Notes: generated from the sequence alone by a model not told the origin. A DNA stretch of 64,000 nucleotides from Methylotenera sp. (GCF_030684185.1 NZ_JAUXOY010000017.1:120178-184177); one strand, 5' to 3'; shown: positions 35,876 to 45,775, numbered from the stretch's first letter. Translations and numbers: made by a program.

Positions 35876-36756
35876 TAATAATCGTTAATAACTGCACCAA
35901 CCACACGCGCACCTGTCACGGTAATTTGATTCCGGACTTCAGTAAGATCTGCAAGGCGTGTGTGATTGAGTCGCGAAACTAGAAGTGCGCCGCCGCAGCG
36001 CGCAACAGTAACCTGCGCATCTGCCGTAGCAGTAGCTGGAGAAGTGTCCACAAGAACTACATCATATTGACTGGAGGCTTGATCTATAAAATAGGTAAAG
36101 CTAGCACGATTAAGCAACTCTTGCGGGTTTGGAGGTGTAGTACCTGCCCCAAGCACCGAGAGGTTTTCGAAAAACTCTACCTTATTGATCACATCCATAC
36201 CTGCACGGCCAGCAATAATATCGGAAAGTCCGCGACTTTCTTTTAGATTAAATATCTTGTGCTGGCGCGGATCTCGCATATTTGCATCAACCAAAAGTGT
36301 ACGTTCACCTAACTGTGAAAACATGATGGCTAAGTTAGCAGTAAGATAGCTGACACCTTCTCCTGCGTTGGCACTGACAATAGCCAGCGATTTATTGTCT
36401 TCATTAAACCAGCGCATCATGAGCTGGCTGCGTAATGCGCGCAAAGCCTCGACTTGCTGACTGAATGGCTGATAGGCCGCCACAAGATCGTCACTATAAT
36501 TACCCTGCCCAGCCTGCAGGTAAGGGTAGTTAAACTGCAGGGCGAGCACCTGGTGTATATCTGCATCACTAATCAGCCCAAGCTTTAGTGCCGCATCGCC
36601 AAATAATAAGCCGTGTTCTTGCTGGGCTTGCAGGATTTTGTCTGTGTCTTCAGCTGAAATTTTGCCAAGCTGAAGCAGTAATCTGCCGATTTTACCTGCG
36701 CGCGCTGAGTTAGTGCCGATTACAGTATTTAAAGTAGGAACATTATTATTTTGCAT
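35875..36756 (-). CDS. epsG: chain-length determinant tyrosine kinase EpsG
   Basis: A 293-residue BY-kinase/ParA-like ATPase. The first 75 residues resemble the MshEN/GSPII_E N-terminal domain (GRLLLQLGKISAEDTDKIL). The nucleotide site has TLLVDANMRDPR (Walker A') and DVVLVDTSPA (Walker B). The Walker A position reads SANAGEGVSYL, with Val135 where the P-loop lysine is expected; other members of this EpsG group, as I recall them, also lack the lysine. It works with EpsF to control chain length and export. The C-terminal tyrosine cluster of Wzc is nearly absent, only NDY. Confidence 0.9.
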   Translation of the reverse strand: MQNNNVPTLNTVIGTNSARAGKIGRLLLQLGKISAEDTDKILQAQQEHGLLFGDAALKLGLISDADIHQVLALQFNYPYLQAGQGNYSDDLVAAYQPFSQQVEALRALRSQLMMRWFNEDNKSLAIVSANAGEGVSYLTANLAIMFSQLGERTLLVDANMRDPRQHKIFNLKESRGLSDIIAGRAGMDVINKVEFFENLSVLGAGTTPPNPQELLNRASFTYFIDQASSQYDVVLVDTSPATATADAQVTVARCGGALLVSRLNHTRLADLTEVRNQITVTGARVVGAVINDY

Positions 36757-36768
36757 AATTACTCTTCC

Positions 36769-38172
36769 TCAAACTGCTTTGAGGAGTCGACGTGACGAAT
36801 GAGAAAGAAGTCTTCCGCTTTTTTTGGAAGGTTTATTTCCTATGATGGCGAATACTGGTACTTCAAGCAATTCGCTGATGTCGTCACGACTACGCACACG
36901 TCTATCCAGCATTTCCGCAAGCAGCGCAAAAAGGAAGCCCAAGATAGTGCCAATGAAGATGGACAGCAGTACATTAAGTAGAACTTTTGGTCTTGCGGGG
37001 CCCCGTGGTGGAATGGCCGGATTTAACACCGCAACATCGGTTTGATTGGCATTACCTTCAATAGTGGCTTGCGTGAATCGCTGACTAGAAGCATCCATGG
37101 CACGCTGGGCATTTTCTACATCACGTTGCAGCACTGATAGTTCATCCCTTAAGAGGTTTAGCTTAAGCACACGAGTCTTTTGTTCAGCCAAGGCTGCTCT
37201 AAGTTCAGCCTCTCTTTGCTGGTATATACGTGCACTACCACCAATACTACTACTTACATTACGTGTTTCCTGCTGCAATAAGCCCCTAAGTTTATTCAGT
37301 TCTGCTTTTGAAGCTTGATATTGCGGGTGACTTAAGCCAACACGCTGAGATAACTCAGAAAGCTTGGATTCCGCACGTGAAATCTCGACCTTTAAATTCT
37401 GTACTATTGGATTGGCCGCGACATCTGGCGATGATTGCGCATTGTCACTAGCGCTGCGTTGGCGTGAAGTAGATTCATAAGCCAGCGTCTGCGCCACTAC
37501 CAACTGTGAAGACAACTCATTGAGACGGGAGTTTTCTACATCCAGATTACCCACTATATTGGTCAGCCCTTTTTCCTGCTGATATTTTGATATTTTAGCC
37601 TGTGCCGTTTCTAGGTTTGCACGCAGCGTTCTGGTCTGTTCACCCAAAAAATTTGCCGCCTTTTGTGCAGGCTCGACTTTAAGCTGCACACTGGTTTGCA
37701 CATAGGCATTAGCAAAGGCATTGGCTACACTGGCCGCAAAATCTGGATCTGCACCGTCGAAAGAAATTTCAAGCACGCTACTTTCACGCGATGGCTTTAC
37801 TTCAAGTCCTTTTAGCAGTCGATCGGCAAACCATGCATGAATATCGCCCTTGCCTTCTGTTGCCTCCTGAAACTGCGCTTGAGCGATAGGACTTTCGGTG
37901 AATTTAAGCTGATCAACAACCTTAATAGCAACATTGCGGCTGGTGATAATATCAATCTGTGTGGCCATGTAGCCCGGCATTAACTGAGCTGGCAGAACAA
38001 CACCAGTCACAGGATCCATACCCTTATAATTAAGCACCAATGAGGTCGTTGCTGTATAAGATTTAGGTAGCAACATATTGATAGCGAGTGTAGTAAACAC
38101 TATCAGGCAAAATGTGATTAATATAATCCAGAAACGAGCTTTCAGGATGAGTAAAAACTGAGTGAAATTCAT
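36769..38172 (-). CDS. epsF: chain-length determinant protein EpsF (Wzz-like)
   Basis: A 467-residue polysaccharide co-polymerase. A membrane helix lies at about 14-34 and another at about 402-422, with a long periplasmic coiled-coil region between (about 170-370, rich in Ala, Gln, Glu heptads) and the Pro-rich NPAIPPRGPARPKVLLN before the second helix, typical of Wzz/GumC proteins. It sets polymer length and couples to EpsG and EpsE. Co-directional with epsE 8 bp upstream. Confidence 0.93.
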   Translation of the reverse strand: MNFTQFLLILKARFWIILITFCLIVFTTLAINMLLPKSYTATTSLVLNYKGMDPVTGVVLPAQLMPGYMATQIDIITSRNVAIKVVDQLKFTESPIAQAQFQEATEGKGDIHAWFADRLLKGLEVKPSRESSVLEISFDGADPDFAASVANAFANAYVQTSVQLKVEPAQKAANFLGEQTRTLRANLETAQAKISKYQQEKGLTNIVGNLDVENSRLNELSSQLVVAQTLAYESTSRQRSASDNAQSSPDVAANPIVQNLKVEISRAESKLSELSQRVGLSHPQYQASKAELNKLRGLLQQETRNVSSSIGGSARIYQQREAELRAALAEQKTRVLKLNLLRDELSVLQRDVENAQRAMDASSQRFTQATIEGNANQTDVAVLNPAIPPRGPARPKVLLNVLLSIFIGTILGFLFALLAEMLDRRVRSRDDISELLEVPVFAIIGNKPSKKSGRLLSHSSRRLLKAV

Positions 38173-38180
38173 ATACGTTC

Positions 38181-39215
38181 CTAAAACAGACTTTCTTGTA
38201 TGTAAATTACATCATCCTGCAATACAGGGTCGGTCAGTGCAGGTTTTACCACTACGGTTTCACCTTTATCGTTGCGGCGATTTAATTTTATGTTGCGTTG
38301 CGTACCGCGCAATGTAGTACCGCCCCCTTGAGCGAGCGCCTGCATGACTGTCATGCCTCGTACTATTCGATAAGAGCCTGGACGTTGTACTTCACCATAA
38401 ATATAGAACATAGGCGCATTGGCTACATAGATGCTATCACCGCTGGTCAATTCAATATTGGCGCTGTTATCACCTGTACGAAACAAGCTATCCACATCTA
38501 CATCAAAGCGGTTGATTTTGCCATCTCGTACGGTAGTCACTGTGACAGTATCTGAGCCTGTAGGAGTGATGCCACCTGCAACACTGAGAAAATCCGACAC
38601 GGTGCGGACTCCTCCAACAACAGCATATTTACCAGGGCGAAGCACCTGACCCATTACCGAAATATCACGCGAATGAACGAAAACGACCTCTCCACCTGAG
38701 AGAATAATACTTTTTAAACCATCTGCTTTGCCGACAATCTTTTGTAAATCGTACTCTGTCTTGCCAGAAGCATTGGTAACAGTGACCAAATCAGAGCCAT
38801 CTGGCGTCACACCACCAACAAGCGCGAGCAAGTCTGCAAGATTTGTTGTACGTTCCAATGGATAGCGTCCAGGTTTAAAGACACTGCCAAGCACAGAAAC
38901 CAGTTTACTTTGGAATTGCGTGACTAAGAGGTTAACCTGCGGATTCTTAATGTACCCGCCTTTTTCCAGCATACCTGCGATTCTCTTTTCGGCAGAAAAC
39001 GTAGAAATGCCACCAATCTTAACCTGCCCAATCAATGGAAAGCTAATCGAATCAGCCTCTGAAATCCGTGTTTCAAGCGTTAGGTCAGGATTGTTAAACA
39101 CAGTAATCCTAACAACATCACCAGCACCTAAAATATAGTTAGGCTCTTGTGCTGAAGCTGTAGGTAACCAAGCACCCATTACCAAAGCCATCATACAAAG
39201 TAGAACGTGTTTCAT
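38181..39215 (-). CDS. epsE: polysaccharide export protein EpsE (Wza-like)
   Basis: About 344 residues. A signal peptide ends near SAQE, then Poly_export (YILGAGDVVRITVFNNPDL) and two SLBB domains (VSVLGSVFKPGRYPLE, ISVMGQVLRPGKYAVV) and a third, FYIYGEVQRPGSYRI. It forms the outer-membrane export channel or periplasmic gasket. I start it at ATG 39215 because AGGTGA is six bases before it; a longer frame begins at 39230. No lipobox cysteine is seen at the cut site, which differs from Wza. Confidence 0.92.
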   Translation of the reverse strand: MKHVLLCMMALVMGAWLPTASAQEPNYILGAGDVVRITVFNNPDLTLETRISEADSISFPLIGQVKIGGISTFSAEKRIAGMLEKGGYIKNPQVNLLVTQFQSKLVSVLGSVFKPGRYPLERTTNLADLLALVGGVTPDGSDLVTVTNASGKTEYDLQKIVGKADGLKSIILSGGEVVFVHSRDISVMGQVLRPGKYAVVGGVRTVSDFLSVAGGITPTGSDTVTVTTVRDGKINRFDVDVDSLFRTGDNSANIELTSGDSIYVANAPMFYIYGEVQRPGSYRIVRGMTVMQALAQGGGTTLRGTQRNIKLNRRNDKGETVVVKPALTDPVLQDDVIYIQESLF

Positions 39216-39297
39216 TGAGTCACCTAACATATTTACTATTCGAGCATATTAGCAGAAAAGGCATTCGTCATACGTTACCAACTGCCTCCTGATTTGC

Positions 39298-40314
39298 TTA
39301 TAGTCCAGATAAACCCTTTTCAATATGGCTCTCTACCTTACCATCACCTGCTGGTTTCGCAGCTTCACCCGGCTTAGCAGGCTTTGCTAAAGCTGGATCT
39401 GCAGGTGTAATTGGTTTGGTAGTTTGCTGAGCTGCACTAGCATCAGCATTAGGCTCAAATTTTTTGTTAATATATTCAATCTTTGCGGCGCTGCGTGTAC
39501 GCGTCATTTCAACTTCTGCGGCTTGTTTGCGCTTTTGTCCAGTTAGTATCCGTTCAATCAGTGGTTTTGCATCCTTCTCGGAAATTGGCACTTCTTTAAT
39601 CTCAATCAACCGGCCAGCCACTGTACGACCGCTGGAATTGATAAAAATAAGATCGCCAACAACCATTTTACTGAGCTTATCCAACAGCTCTGGCGGCAGA
39701 GTTTCAGCCGCATGCGCCGCCTTTGTTCGGGCAGATTTGATTTGATTTGCATCCAACCATTGAGTAACATCATCCAGCGTTTTGGCTGAATCACTCAAAG
39801 ACTCAAGTTCTTTAGTTTTACTTGCATCAACTGCGAAAACCACCTCTTCCATCACATAAATCTTGCGGTTCGCAAAAATATCGGTGTGCTTGGCATGGTA
39901 ATCGGCAATCTCTGCCTCTGTAGGCTTAGCCAGTGAAGATGCCTTCTCTTCAAGATAGGCTTGAGCAAGAATTTGCAACTTGGCATTTTCAATTGCTTGC
40001 ATTACGCGAGGATTGCGATCCAACTTGGTTTTAAGTGCTTCCTGCACAAGGATCTGACGATCTACCAGTTTCTGCGTAATCTGTTTTCCAGCTGCCTCCT
40101 GCTGATTAGGTTGCACATTCGCCCGCTGAAGCTCATTGTTAAGTTGGTGCACAGTAATTTCATCCCCGTTGACACGTACGATAGTCTGACTCGCTTTTTC
40201 TTCAGCGTCTTTTTTTCCACAAGAAGTCATTAGCCCTAGAATAATGAGCATCAATACAAACTTGCCTACACGACCGAATGGTGTGGCGGCTAAAAATTTA
40301 GTTTCGTAATACAT
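39298..40314 (-). CDS. epsD: EpsD family peptidyl-prolyl cis-trans isomerase
   Basis: A 338-residue lipoprotein: lipobox LMTSC with Cys32, then a SurA-N-like helical domain (VRVNGDEITVHQLNNELQRA, KLVDRQILVQEALKT) and a weak parvulin-like domain. The last 45 residues are rich in Pro, Ala and Lys. EpsD is fixed in exosortase-linked eps operons and is thought to help fold the export machinery. AAAGGGA lies eight bases before the start. Confidence 0.9.
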   Translation of the reverse strand: MYYETKFLAATPFGRVGKFVLMLIILGLMTSCGKKDAEEKASQTIVRVNGDEITVHQLNNELQRANVQPNQQEAAGKQITQKLVDRQILVQEALKTKLDRNPRVMQAIENAKLQILAQAYLEEKASSLAKPTEAEIADYHAKHTDIFANRKIYVMEEVVFAVDASKTKELESLSDSAKTLDDVTQWLDANQIKSARTKAAHAAETLPPELLDKLSKMVVGDLIFINSSGRTVAGRLIEIKEVPISEKDAKPLIERILTGQKRKQAAEVEMTRTRSAAKIEYINKKFEPNADASAAQQTTKPITPADPALAKPAKPGEAAKPAGDGKVESHIEKGLSGL

Positions 40315-40570
40315 TTTGCGTATCCCTTTAAAAACTTAAAAACCAGTCCTGAAGATATATATCAACACTGAATATGCATATCGCCTGATAATTTCATACT
40401 CCATAACGGCACAAGCATTACTATAAACAGCCTCACAAGACCGTATGAATATATTAACACTCTCCGCTATCCATTAAAAAATGAATTGTTTCAGAATTGT
40501 TTGTAAATTTAATACTAGAAACAATTCAGACCTAAACGATATTTTATGACGATAGGCCAAAGCCGTAAAC
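40315..40570. promoter_or_regulatory. 256-bp gap with triple repeat upstream of epsD
   Basis: Between the CPBP protease gene and epsD. It carries TGAATTGTTTC (40482-40492), a direct copy GAATTGTTT (40494-40502) and the inverted GAAACAATTCA (40518-40528). The inverted pair is perfect over 11 bp. It may be an operator or an RNA structure within the operon; I see no strong promoter boxes. Confidence 0.5.
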
Positions 40571-41233
40571 TTACCAATAATTCCAATGCCCTGTATATAG
40601 CACCCAAACCCCAAGTACACCGTTGGTCACTGCATGTGCAATCACCGGAGCCCACAGATTTTGTGTGCGTATATAAAGCAAACCGTATACAAGTCCAGCA
40701 ACCAACCCGGCAAACCAGTAGCTATGCTCACTGGCAAATAAGATTGATGAGATAAAAAGCGCTTTTGTACTAATATTGACTGGCGATAGTGCAGAAAAAT
40801 CGGCGCGGTCTATCCACCGCATAATGAACGAGCGCCAAAATAACTCCTCCATCACTGGCACAACCAAAGCCCCCCCGGCAAGCCGAAAAGCAACCATCAG
40901 GTAATTCAATTCGCCATCCGCTGTGCGTGGGTCGAAGCCTGATGCTGCGCCAATTATCATCCAAGGCTGATCAAGATTGATCCAGAGCAGAAAGACCAGC
41001 AAGCCCATTAAGACCGATACTAAAATAGTATTCAATGATAGTGACGGTGGCCACTTTAATTCTATATAGTGCTTACGCAAATAAAGCAACAACAACGCTG
41101 TACCGCCAGCCCTTATGATATATATCCATCGCACATCCATACCAAAATCTGCCAATAAGCCTGACAATGCCATAATTGCAATATAAAAAATAAACGGTGC
41201 TACACGCACCAATACCGACTTATTGATGTGCAT
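40571..41233 (-). CDS. CPBP-family intramembrane protease, exosortase-associated
   Basis: A 220-residue protein with about seven helices and the CPBP/Abi metal motifs: PVMEELFWRSF (Glu129, Glu130), FASEHSYWFAG (His170) and VIAHAVTN (His200). This subgroup (CAAX prenyl protease-related, PEP-CTERM associated) occurs next to exosortases; one idea is that it completes processing of sorted proteins. Its start overlaps the upstream TIGR03790-type gene by 14 bp. Confidence 0.88.
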   Translation of the reverse strand: MHINKSVLVRVAPFIFYIAIMALSGLLADFGMDVRWIYIIRAGGTALLLLYLRKHYIELKWPPSLSLNTILVSVLMGLLVFLLWINLDQPWMIIGAASGFDPRTADGELNYLMVAFRLAGGALVVPVMEELFWRSFIMRWIDRADFSALSPVNISTKALFISSILFASEHSYWFAGLVAGLVYGLLYIRTQNLWAPVIAHAVTNGVLGVWVLYTGHWNYW

Positions 41234-42263
41234 ACGGCGCTGCTAACGGTTCACCAACAAATAAGCCCTGGGCTGGCCAGGCAACGCTCTTCCAGTAGGC
41301 TTCAACTGCGGTTGCGCCATTGACATACCACTTGAGCATTACCGCTGGATTCGGAAATTTCTGCCAGTAATTACAGGGCTCAGAAACAGTACCATAACTC
41401 GCTGTAGCGCCAGCATCCAGCCAGCGCAGTATGCTCATCTGGCCTTTGCCATATAAATCCCCACCTACAGAAGTTAAATGGTCTGCAAGAGCGCCTGGCA
41501 GAAAATTAAGTGAGTCCAGTTCATCAACCCAGGCTAAGCCGGTCTGATAGATCATCACATCACGAGCTCCAATCAATTTGTCAGATTTTAAGTTCAATAC
41601 AGCCATACCGCTACTTGGAATACTAAGCCCAGTTGGCGGAAAAAATTGTGCGCGGCTGTTTCGGGCAGCATCTGAAGTAGATAGATAATAGGCAGTAGAA
41701 CGGAATACACCAGCATCGCTTTGCACACCACGGTCAATGAGTGCCTTTGCGTTTGAAACAGAATCTGTGGGCAACAGCATCGCCAGACGAATGCCATAAT
41801 CATCAAACGGTTTTTTGGAGGCTGAATTGAAATAAGGGCTAGGTTTACCTGGTGCACAAGTATTTTTGCACTGCTCAGCATCGTAGCCAAAGGTGAGCGC
41901 AGAGGTAATAGAGTTACACTCTACGGCATAGGGAGCAGTCCATGCCAGTAAGATCACCTGCTCATCAGAATTAAGTTGCGCTTCTATTTCCCATTTCAAA
42001 CGGGTAAATTCGCTGAGCGACAATTTGCGTGGCGCATCTGGAATCCTGACATGCACGATATTTTTTGTAGGAATGCCGCGTGAAACACGGTAGTACTCCC
42101 CGACCTTGACGCTATTAGCGTCCGCATCATTAATGACTAACGCAACATTTTCTGGGCCAAGTACACTTTTTTTGGAAGATGGACCATTATCAAACCCTGC
42201 CGCTATTACGTTACTAAGTAACAACGTAAAGAGTAGTGCAAGAAACCCTGTTTTTTTAGTCAA
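41220..42263 (-). CDS. TIGR03790-type exported protein
   Basis: A 347-residue protein with a signal peptide (cut near IAAG, residue 22) and the family opening ENVALVINDADANSVKVGEYY with GIPTKNIVHV. It matches the TIGR03790 family, whose members accompany exosortase and polysaccharide genes; the function is not known, though a caspase/peptidase-like fold has been suggested by the strand-turn pattern. Cysteines around 119-140 may form disulfides in the periplasm. Confidence 0.85.
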   Translation of the reverse strand: MTKKTGFLALLFTLLLSNVIAAGFDNGPSSKKSVLGPENVALVINDADANSVKVGEYYRVSRGIPTKNIVHVRIPDAPRKLSLSEFTRLKWEIEAQLNSDEQVILLAWTAPYAVECNSITSALTFGYDAEQCKNTCAPGKPSPYFNSASKKPFDDYGIRLAMLLPTDSVSNAKALIDRGVQSDAGVFRSTAYYLSTSDAARNSRAQFFPPTGLSIPSSGMAVLNLKSDKLIGARDVMIYQTGLAWVDELDSLNFLPGALADHLTSVGGDLYGKGQMSILRWLDAGATASYGTVSEPCNYWQKFPNPAVMLKWYVNGATAVEAYWKSVAWPAQGLFVGEPLAAPYAHQ

Positions 42264-42322
42264 GTTTTAACGACTCAATTCAAATAAGCTCTAAACTAGC
42301 CTGTTATTAGGATTGATTTCGC

Positions 42323-43558
42323 TCAGAAAAAAAGGTTCGCGTTAAGTCCGGCCGTCGTATCTGTAAAATCGAATCCCGCTAAATTGGAGCTGCGACTGCT
42401 TCGCGCCAAATTAGCACCAATAGTGACGCTGCGCAAAGGTGTCCAGTCGACACCTAAACTAATCGACTTACTCGTATCAACCCTACCATTGTTGATAGAT
42501 ATGCCCACTTCACCAAGGAATGTCCGCTCAGAGGCACTTGCTGTCGCTCGCATTGAGATTTTGTCACTCAGTGCATAAACTGGCGATATGCTCAATGTGT
42601 TATTGCGCGTATAACTGCTGTAATCAGTCTGAAAACTCGAGAGATCACTCGAGGCTGACGCAGTTATACTTAACTTCCCAGCTGGCATCCAACGATAGTC
42701 AACCCGACCTACCACACCTGAGTAATCCCGCTGAGAAAAATTATCGTGATTACGCGTAACATAAGCAGCTCGCGCATTAACCTGTGATTTTCCAGAAATC
42801 AACCAGCTAAGCTTAGCTTCAGCTTCAGATTCATCAAACTTGGTATCAAATAGAGTGGCGGTATTAATAGTACGATCTTCGTAGTTACCACGGCGCTCAT
42901 GTCCCATGAGCGTGATTGAACTACCTGAACGGAAATCATATTTCACGCCAGCATCCAGCGCATTCATGGTAAAACTGTCCTCAGCCTGAAAAGTCTTGCT
43001 ATTGCTTTGAGTGGAACGAGTAGCACCACCGAGCAGATGCCAAATACCATGTGGAGAAAAATCAGCTTCAAAATGCTGATTTTCGCTGACACGTACGTTT
43101 TGAAGGGTCACTACGCTTAAATTACGGTAATCCTCAAAGGTGGTCAATTGCTGTTTACGATCAGCAGAAAGCGTTCCTGAAAGATAAGGCGTAAGTTTCC
43201 ACAGCCAGGCACCTTTATAATCTTTGGCATCAAAATCGAGCACATCGTATTTCTGATAACGATAGGCTGTCAGGGTGAAATCAGCCTTAAATCGCTGCAT
43301 TGAATACTGCTTATCCAATCGAACTCCAGCATAAGCCGTAGTGATATTGTCACTTCGCTCCATTGTAGATTCACGAAACAGGTTGTTATCATGCACCCGC
43401 GAGATGCCTGCAATAAAATTTATCGGGTCATTCTCATCGGCATGAGCCATTGGAAATATTAGGAATGTCGGCAGGCATAAAGAAAGCAACATGAAGGCCT
43501 TCATCCATGACGGCTTGCTGAAGTCAATTATTTTGAATTTATTTAGTGAGTTATGCAT
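42323..43558 (-). CDS. epsL: exopolysaccharide outer membrane beta-barrel protein EpsL
   Basis: A 411-residue exported protein with a long N-region and signal peptide ending in AHADE (about residue 40), then repeated amphipathic strands (SGTLSADRKQQLTTFEDYRN, LSITASASSD) and a C-terminal aromatic FF, the end expected for an outer-membrane beta-barrel. It fits EpsL of exosortase B clusters, the presumed outer membrane pore or secretin-like part. First gene of the large minus-strand eps operon. Confidence 0.9.
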   Translation of the reverse strand: MHNSLNKFKIIDFSKPSWMKAFMLLSLCLPTFLIFPMAHADENDPINFIAGISRVHDNNLFRESTMERSDNITTAYAGVRLDKQYSMQRFKADFTLTAYRYQKYDVLDFDAKDYKGAWLWKLTPYLSGTLSADRKQQLTTFEDYRNLSVVTLQNVRVSENQHFEADFSPHGIWHLLGGATRSTQSNSKTFQAEDSFTMNALDAGVKYDFRSGSSITLMGHERRGNYEDRTINTATLFDTKFDESEAEAKLSWLISGKSQVNARAAYVTRNHDNFSQRDYSGVVGRVDYRWMPAGKLSITASASSDLSSFQTDYSSYTRNNTLSISPVYALSDKISMRATASASERTFLGEVGISINNGRVDTSKSISLGVDWTPLRSVTIGANLARSSRSSNLAGFDFTDTTAGLNANLFF

Positions 43559-44362
43559 ATTTTAGAGTCCGGTTATTGGGCGACAAAGTCAGGACAAAGC
43601 GACTGCATCCATAGCAATCTTTAACCTTGCAATACTTTGTAGTGATATGACTTGGATCCATTTAAATTAAAACTCTCAAACAATTTAACCCGCCTATTGA
43701 CTTAAAAACATCATTTTAATGCTCTATAATACTTAGCTTCGAATTAAGTATTTTAACTAAATTACATTATTTTCAATATCCTACGACATATTCTTAAACT
43801 AATCAATCACTAATTCACTCTAACTGTGCACTTTAAAGCAGCGAATCATAGATGAATGGCATGGAGAAGCTACAGAGCTGGTTTAAAAATCAGTCTTAAT
43901 GATCAATAACAATATATAACCAAGCAAACACATGAAAGCACTTGCTGTTTATTCAAACTTTCTAACCAACCTTATCGCTAACAACTGTATATTCATATAC
44001 ATAAATGATAAAATTTAAACTTGATGAATACAGATTGTAGGGTTTACTTTAAAGCTACTTACAAATCATGTAAGTGTACAATGTCATTTAGGGAAACCAA
44101 CAATCAAACACCCTCCTGAACAACAGTCAGAATGCCTAGACAATGAAGTTTATTCTGAACAAATAGCTGAGGCTTTACTCTTGGCAGGTAGATAGAATTA
44201 AACGACTGGGCGAGTTAAACGAAAACCAATGCTTTAAATGACTTAGTTATTAAAATCAATATTTATATGATTAAAAATAATTCATATCGTATTTTTTAAG
44301 ATTCCTAAAGCATTTGTTCATGTACAGGCTATTTCAAGATACAAAAAGGCAATTCAAAATTA
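43559..44362. promoter_or_regulatory. 804-bp divergent control region of the eps locus
   Basis: Lies between epsL (left) and the first priming transferase (right), so it should contain both promoters. I find a plus-strand TATAAT at 43725-43730 with a TTGACT at 43697-43702 too far away (22 bp), and a perfect ACTTAC-7-GTAAGT dyad at 44057-44075. Small frames of 15 and 28 codons (43850, 43932) lack ribosome sites. No gene or known RNA family was recognised in it. Confidence 0.6.
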
Positions 44363-45775
44363 ATGAATAAGCATCACCCCACCCCGCCCATCCGCAAGGA
44401 TACAAGCATCGCAATTACGCGCGACAACATTCTTTACAATACTGAATCACTGCTGGAACCCAGTGTTATTATGTTCTCATTATGGGGAGTGGCATTTTGG
44501 CATGAGGGCAGCCTTACGGCACCCTATTTAATACTATCGGTGATTTTGTTTTACATTACGTTTCCATGCAGTTCTAAAATCCACATGGCTTACTGGAGAG
44601 TCATCAGAAATATTATCCTTTCATGGTTACTTCTATCAGGTTTAGTACTAGGTTTTGGTGCCATTACTGGCTACATCAAGCTGTTCTCACCTGAAGAGAT
44701 AAAATTCTGGCTTTGGTTAACGCCTACCTGTCAACTTTTGGCGGTATTTGCACTACGTGCAAGCGCCACTCTGATATTAAAGCTGCAAGGCCCACAAAAA
44801 AGAGCAATTATTGCCGGAATGAATGAACAAGGGATTGCGCTTGCGGAAAGTCTCGTTCGTAATATTTATACAACCACCTCCTGCCTAGGTTTTTTTGATG
44901 ATCGAGATCCAGAGCGCTTGATCAATAAAAATGGCTTTCCAATATTGGGGAAGCTCGCTGATATAACCGAGTACGTTAAGCAACATAATATCAATATGAT
45001 CTATTTGTCACTACCTATGGTTAGCCAGCCTCGAATTATCAAGTTACTCGATGAGTTACGAGATACCACAGCATCAATTTATATTCTTCCTGATATATTT
45101 TTAACCGACTTGATTCAAGGCCGTATGGGGCAGGTAGATGGCATACCTGTAATGGCCATTTGTGAGTCCCCTTTTACCGGTATTGATAGCTTATTTAAGC
45201 GTCTCACAGATATATTGATTTCACTCTTTGTGTTAATCCTTCTCTCCCCTCTTTTACTGGCCATCAGCATCGGTATTAAACTCACTTCACCAGGTCAGGT
45301 TTTATTCAAACAGCGCCGTTACGGACTTGACGGCAAGGAAATCAATGTTTACAAGTTTCGGACCATGACTGTGTGCGATGATGGTAGCGATGTTGTGCAA
45401 GCCACAAAAGATGATTCGCGGATTACACCATTAGGCGCATTCTTACGTAAAACATCTCTTGATGAGTTACCGCAGTTCTTCAACGTATTACAAGGCAATA
45501 TGAGCATCGTCGGTCCACGCCCGCACGCCGTGGCGCATAATGAAATGTACCGTAAGCTGATTAAAGGCTATATGATTCGCCACATGGTAAAACCTGGTAT
45601 CACAGGATGGGCTCAGGTAAATGGGTTACGTGGCGAAACTGAGACGCTGGATAAAATGCAAGCTCGAATCGAACACGACATAGACTATCTGCGTTACTGG
45701 AGTTTAAGGCAGGATATTTATATCATTTTCAGAACAATATGGGTCATCATCAAAGGCCAGGATGGCGCATATTAA
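44363..45775 (+). CDS. undecaprenyl-phosphate glucose phosphotransferase (WcaJ-like) 1
   Basis: A 470-residue polyprenyl-phosphate sugar transferase: four to five N-terminal helices, a CoA_binding_3-like domain (RAIIAGMNEQGIALAESL), a fifth helix (FVLILLSPLLLAIS), then the catalytic Bac_transf part with QRRYGLDGKEINVYKFRTM, DELPQFFNVLQGNMSIVGPRPH and GITGWAQVNG. It loads the first sugar-1-phosphate onto undecaprenyl phosphate. AAAAAGG precedes the ATG. A paralogue lies at 47.1 kb. Confidence 0.92.
   Translation: MNKHHPTPPIRKDTSIAITRDNILYNTESLLEPSVIMFSLWGVAFWHEGSLTAPYLILSVILFYITFPCSSKIHMAYWRVIRNIILSWLLLSGLVLGFGAITGYIKLFSPEEIKFWLWLTPTCQLLAVFALRASATLILKLQGPQKRAIIAGMNEQGIALAESLVRNIYTTTSCLGFFDDRDPERLINKNGFPILGKLADITEYVKQHNINMIYLSLPMVSQPRIIKLLDELRDTTASIYILPDIFLTDLIQGRMGQVDGIPVMAICESPFTGIDSLFKRLTDILISLFVLILLSPLLLAISIGIKLTSPGQVLFKQRRYGLDGKEINVYKFRTMTVCDDGSDVVQATKDDSRITPLGAFLRKTSLDELPQFFNVLQGNMSIVGPRPHAVAHNEMYRKLIKGYMIRHMVKPGITGWAQVNGLRGETETLDKMQARIEHDIDYLRYWSLRQDIYIIFRTIWVIIKGQDGAY

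Noticed and set aside
43697..43730. TTGACT and TATAAT as a sigma-70 promoter
   Set aside because: The spacing is 22 bp, well outside 15-19, and the nearest plus-strand gene begins 630 bp later.
43850..44018. Small frames MNGMEKLQSWFKNQS and MKALAVYSNF... in the eps control region
   Set aside because: No ribosome sites, no similarity recognised, and lengths of 15 and 28 codons are expected by chance.
44183..44191. GGCAGGTAG as a JUMPstart/ops element for RfaH before the priming transferase gene
   Set aside because: The ops core is GGCGGTAG; here one base is extra and the rest of JUMPstart is missing.
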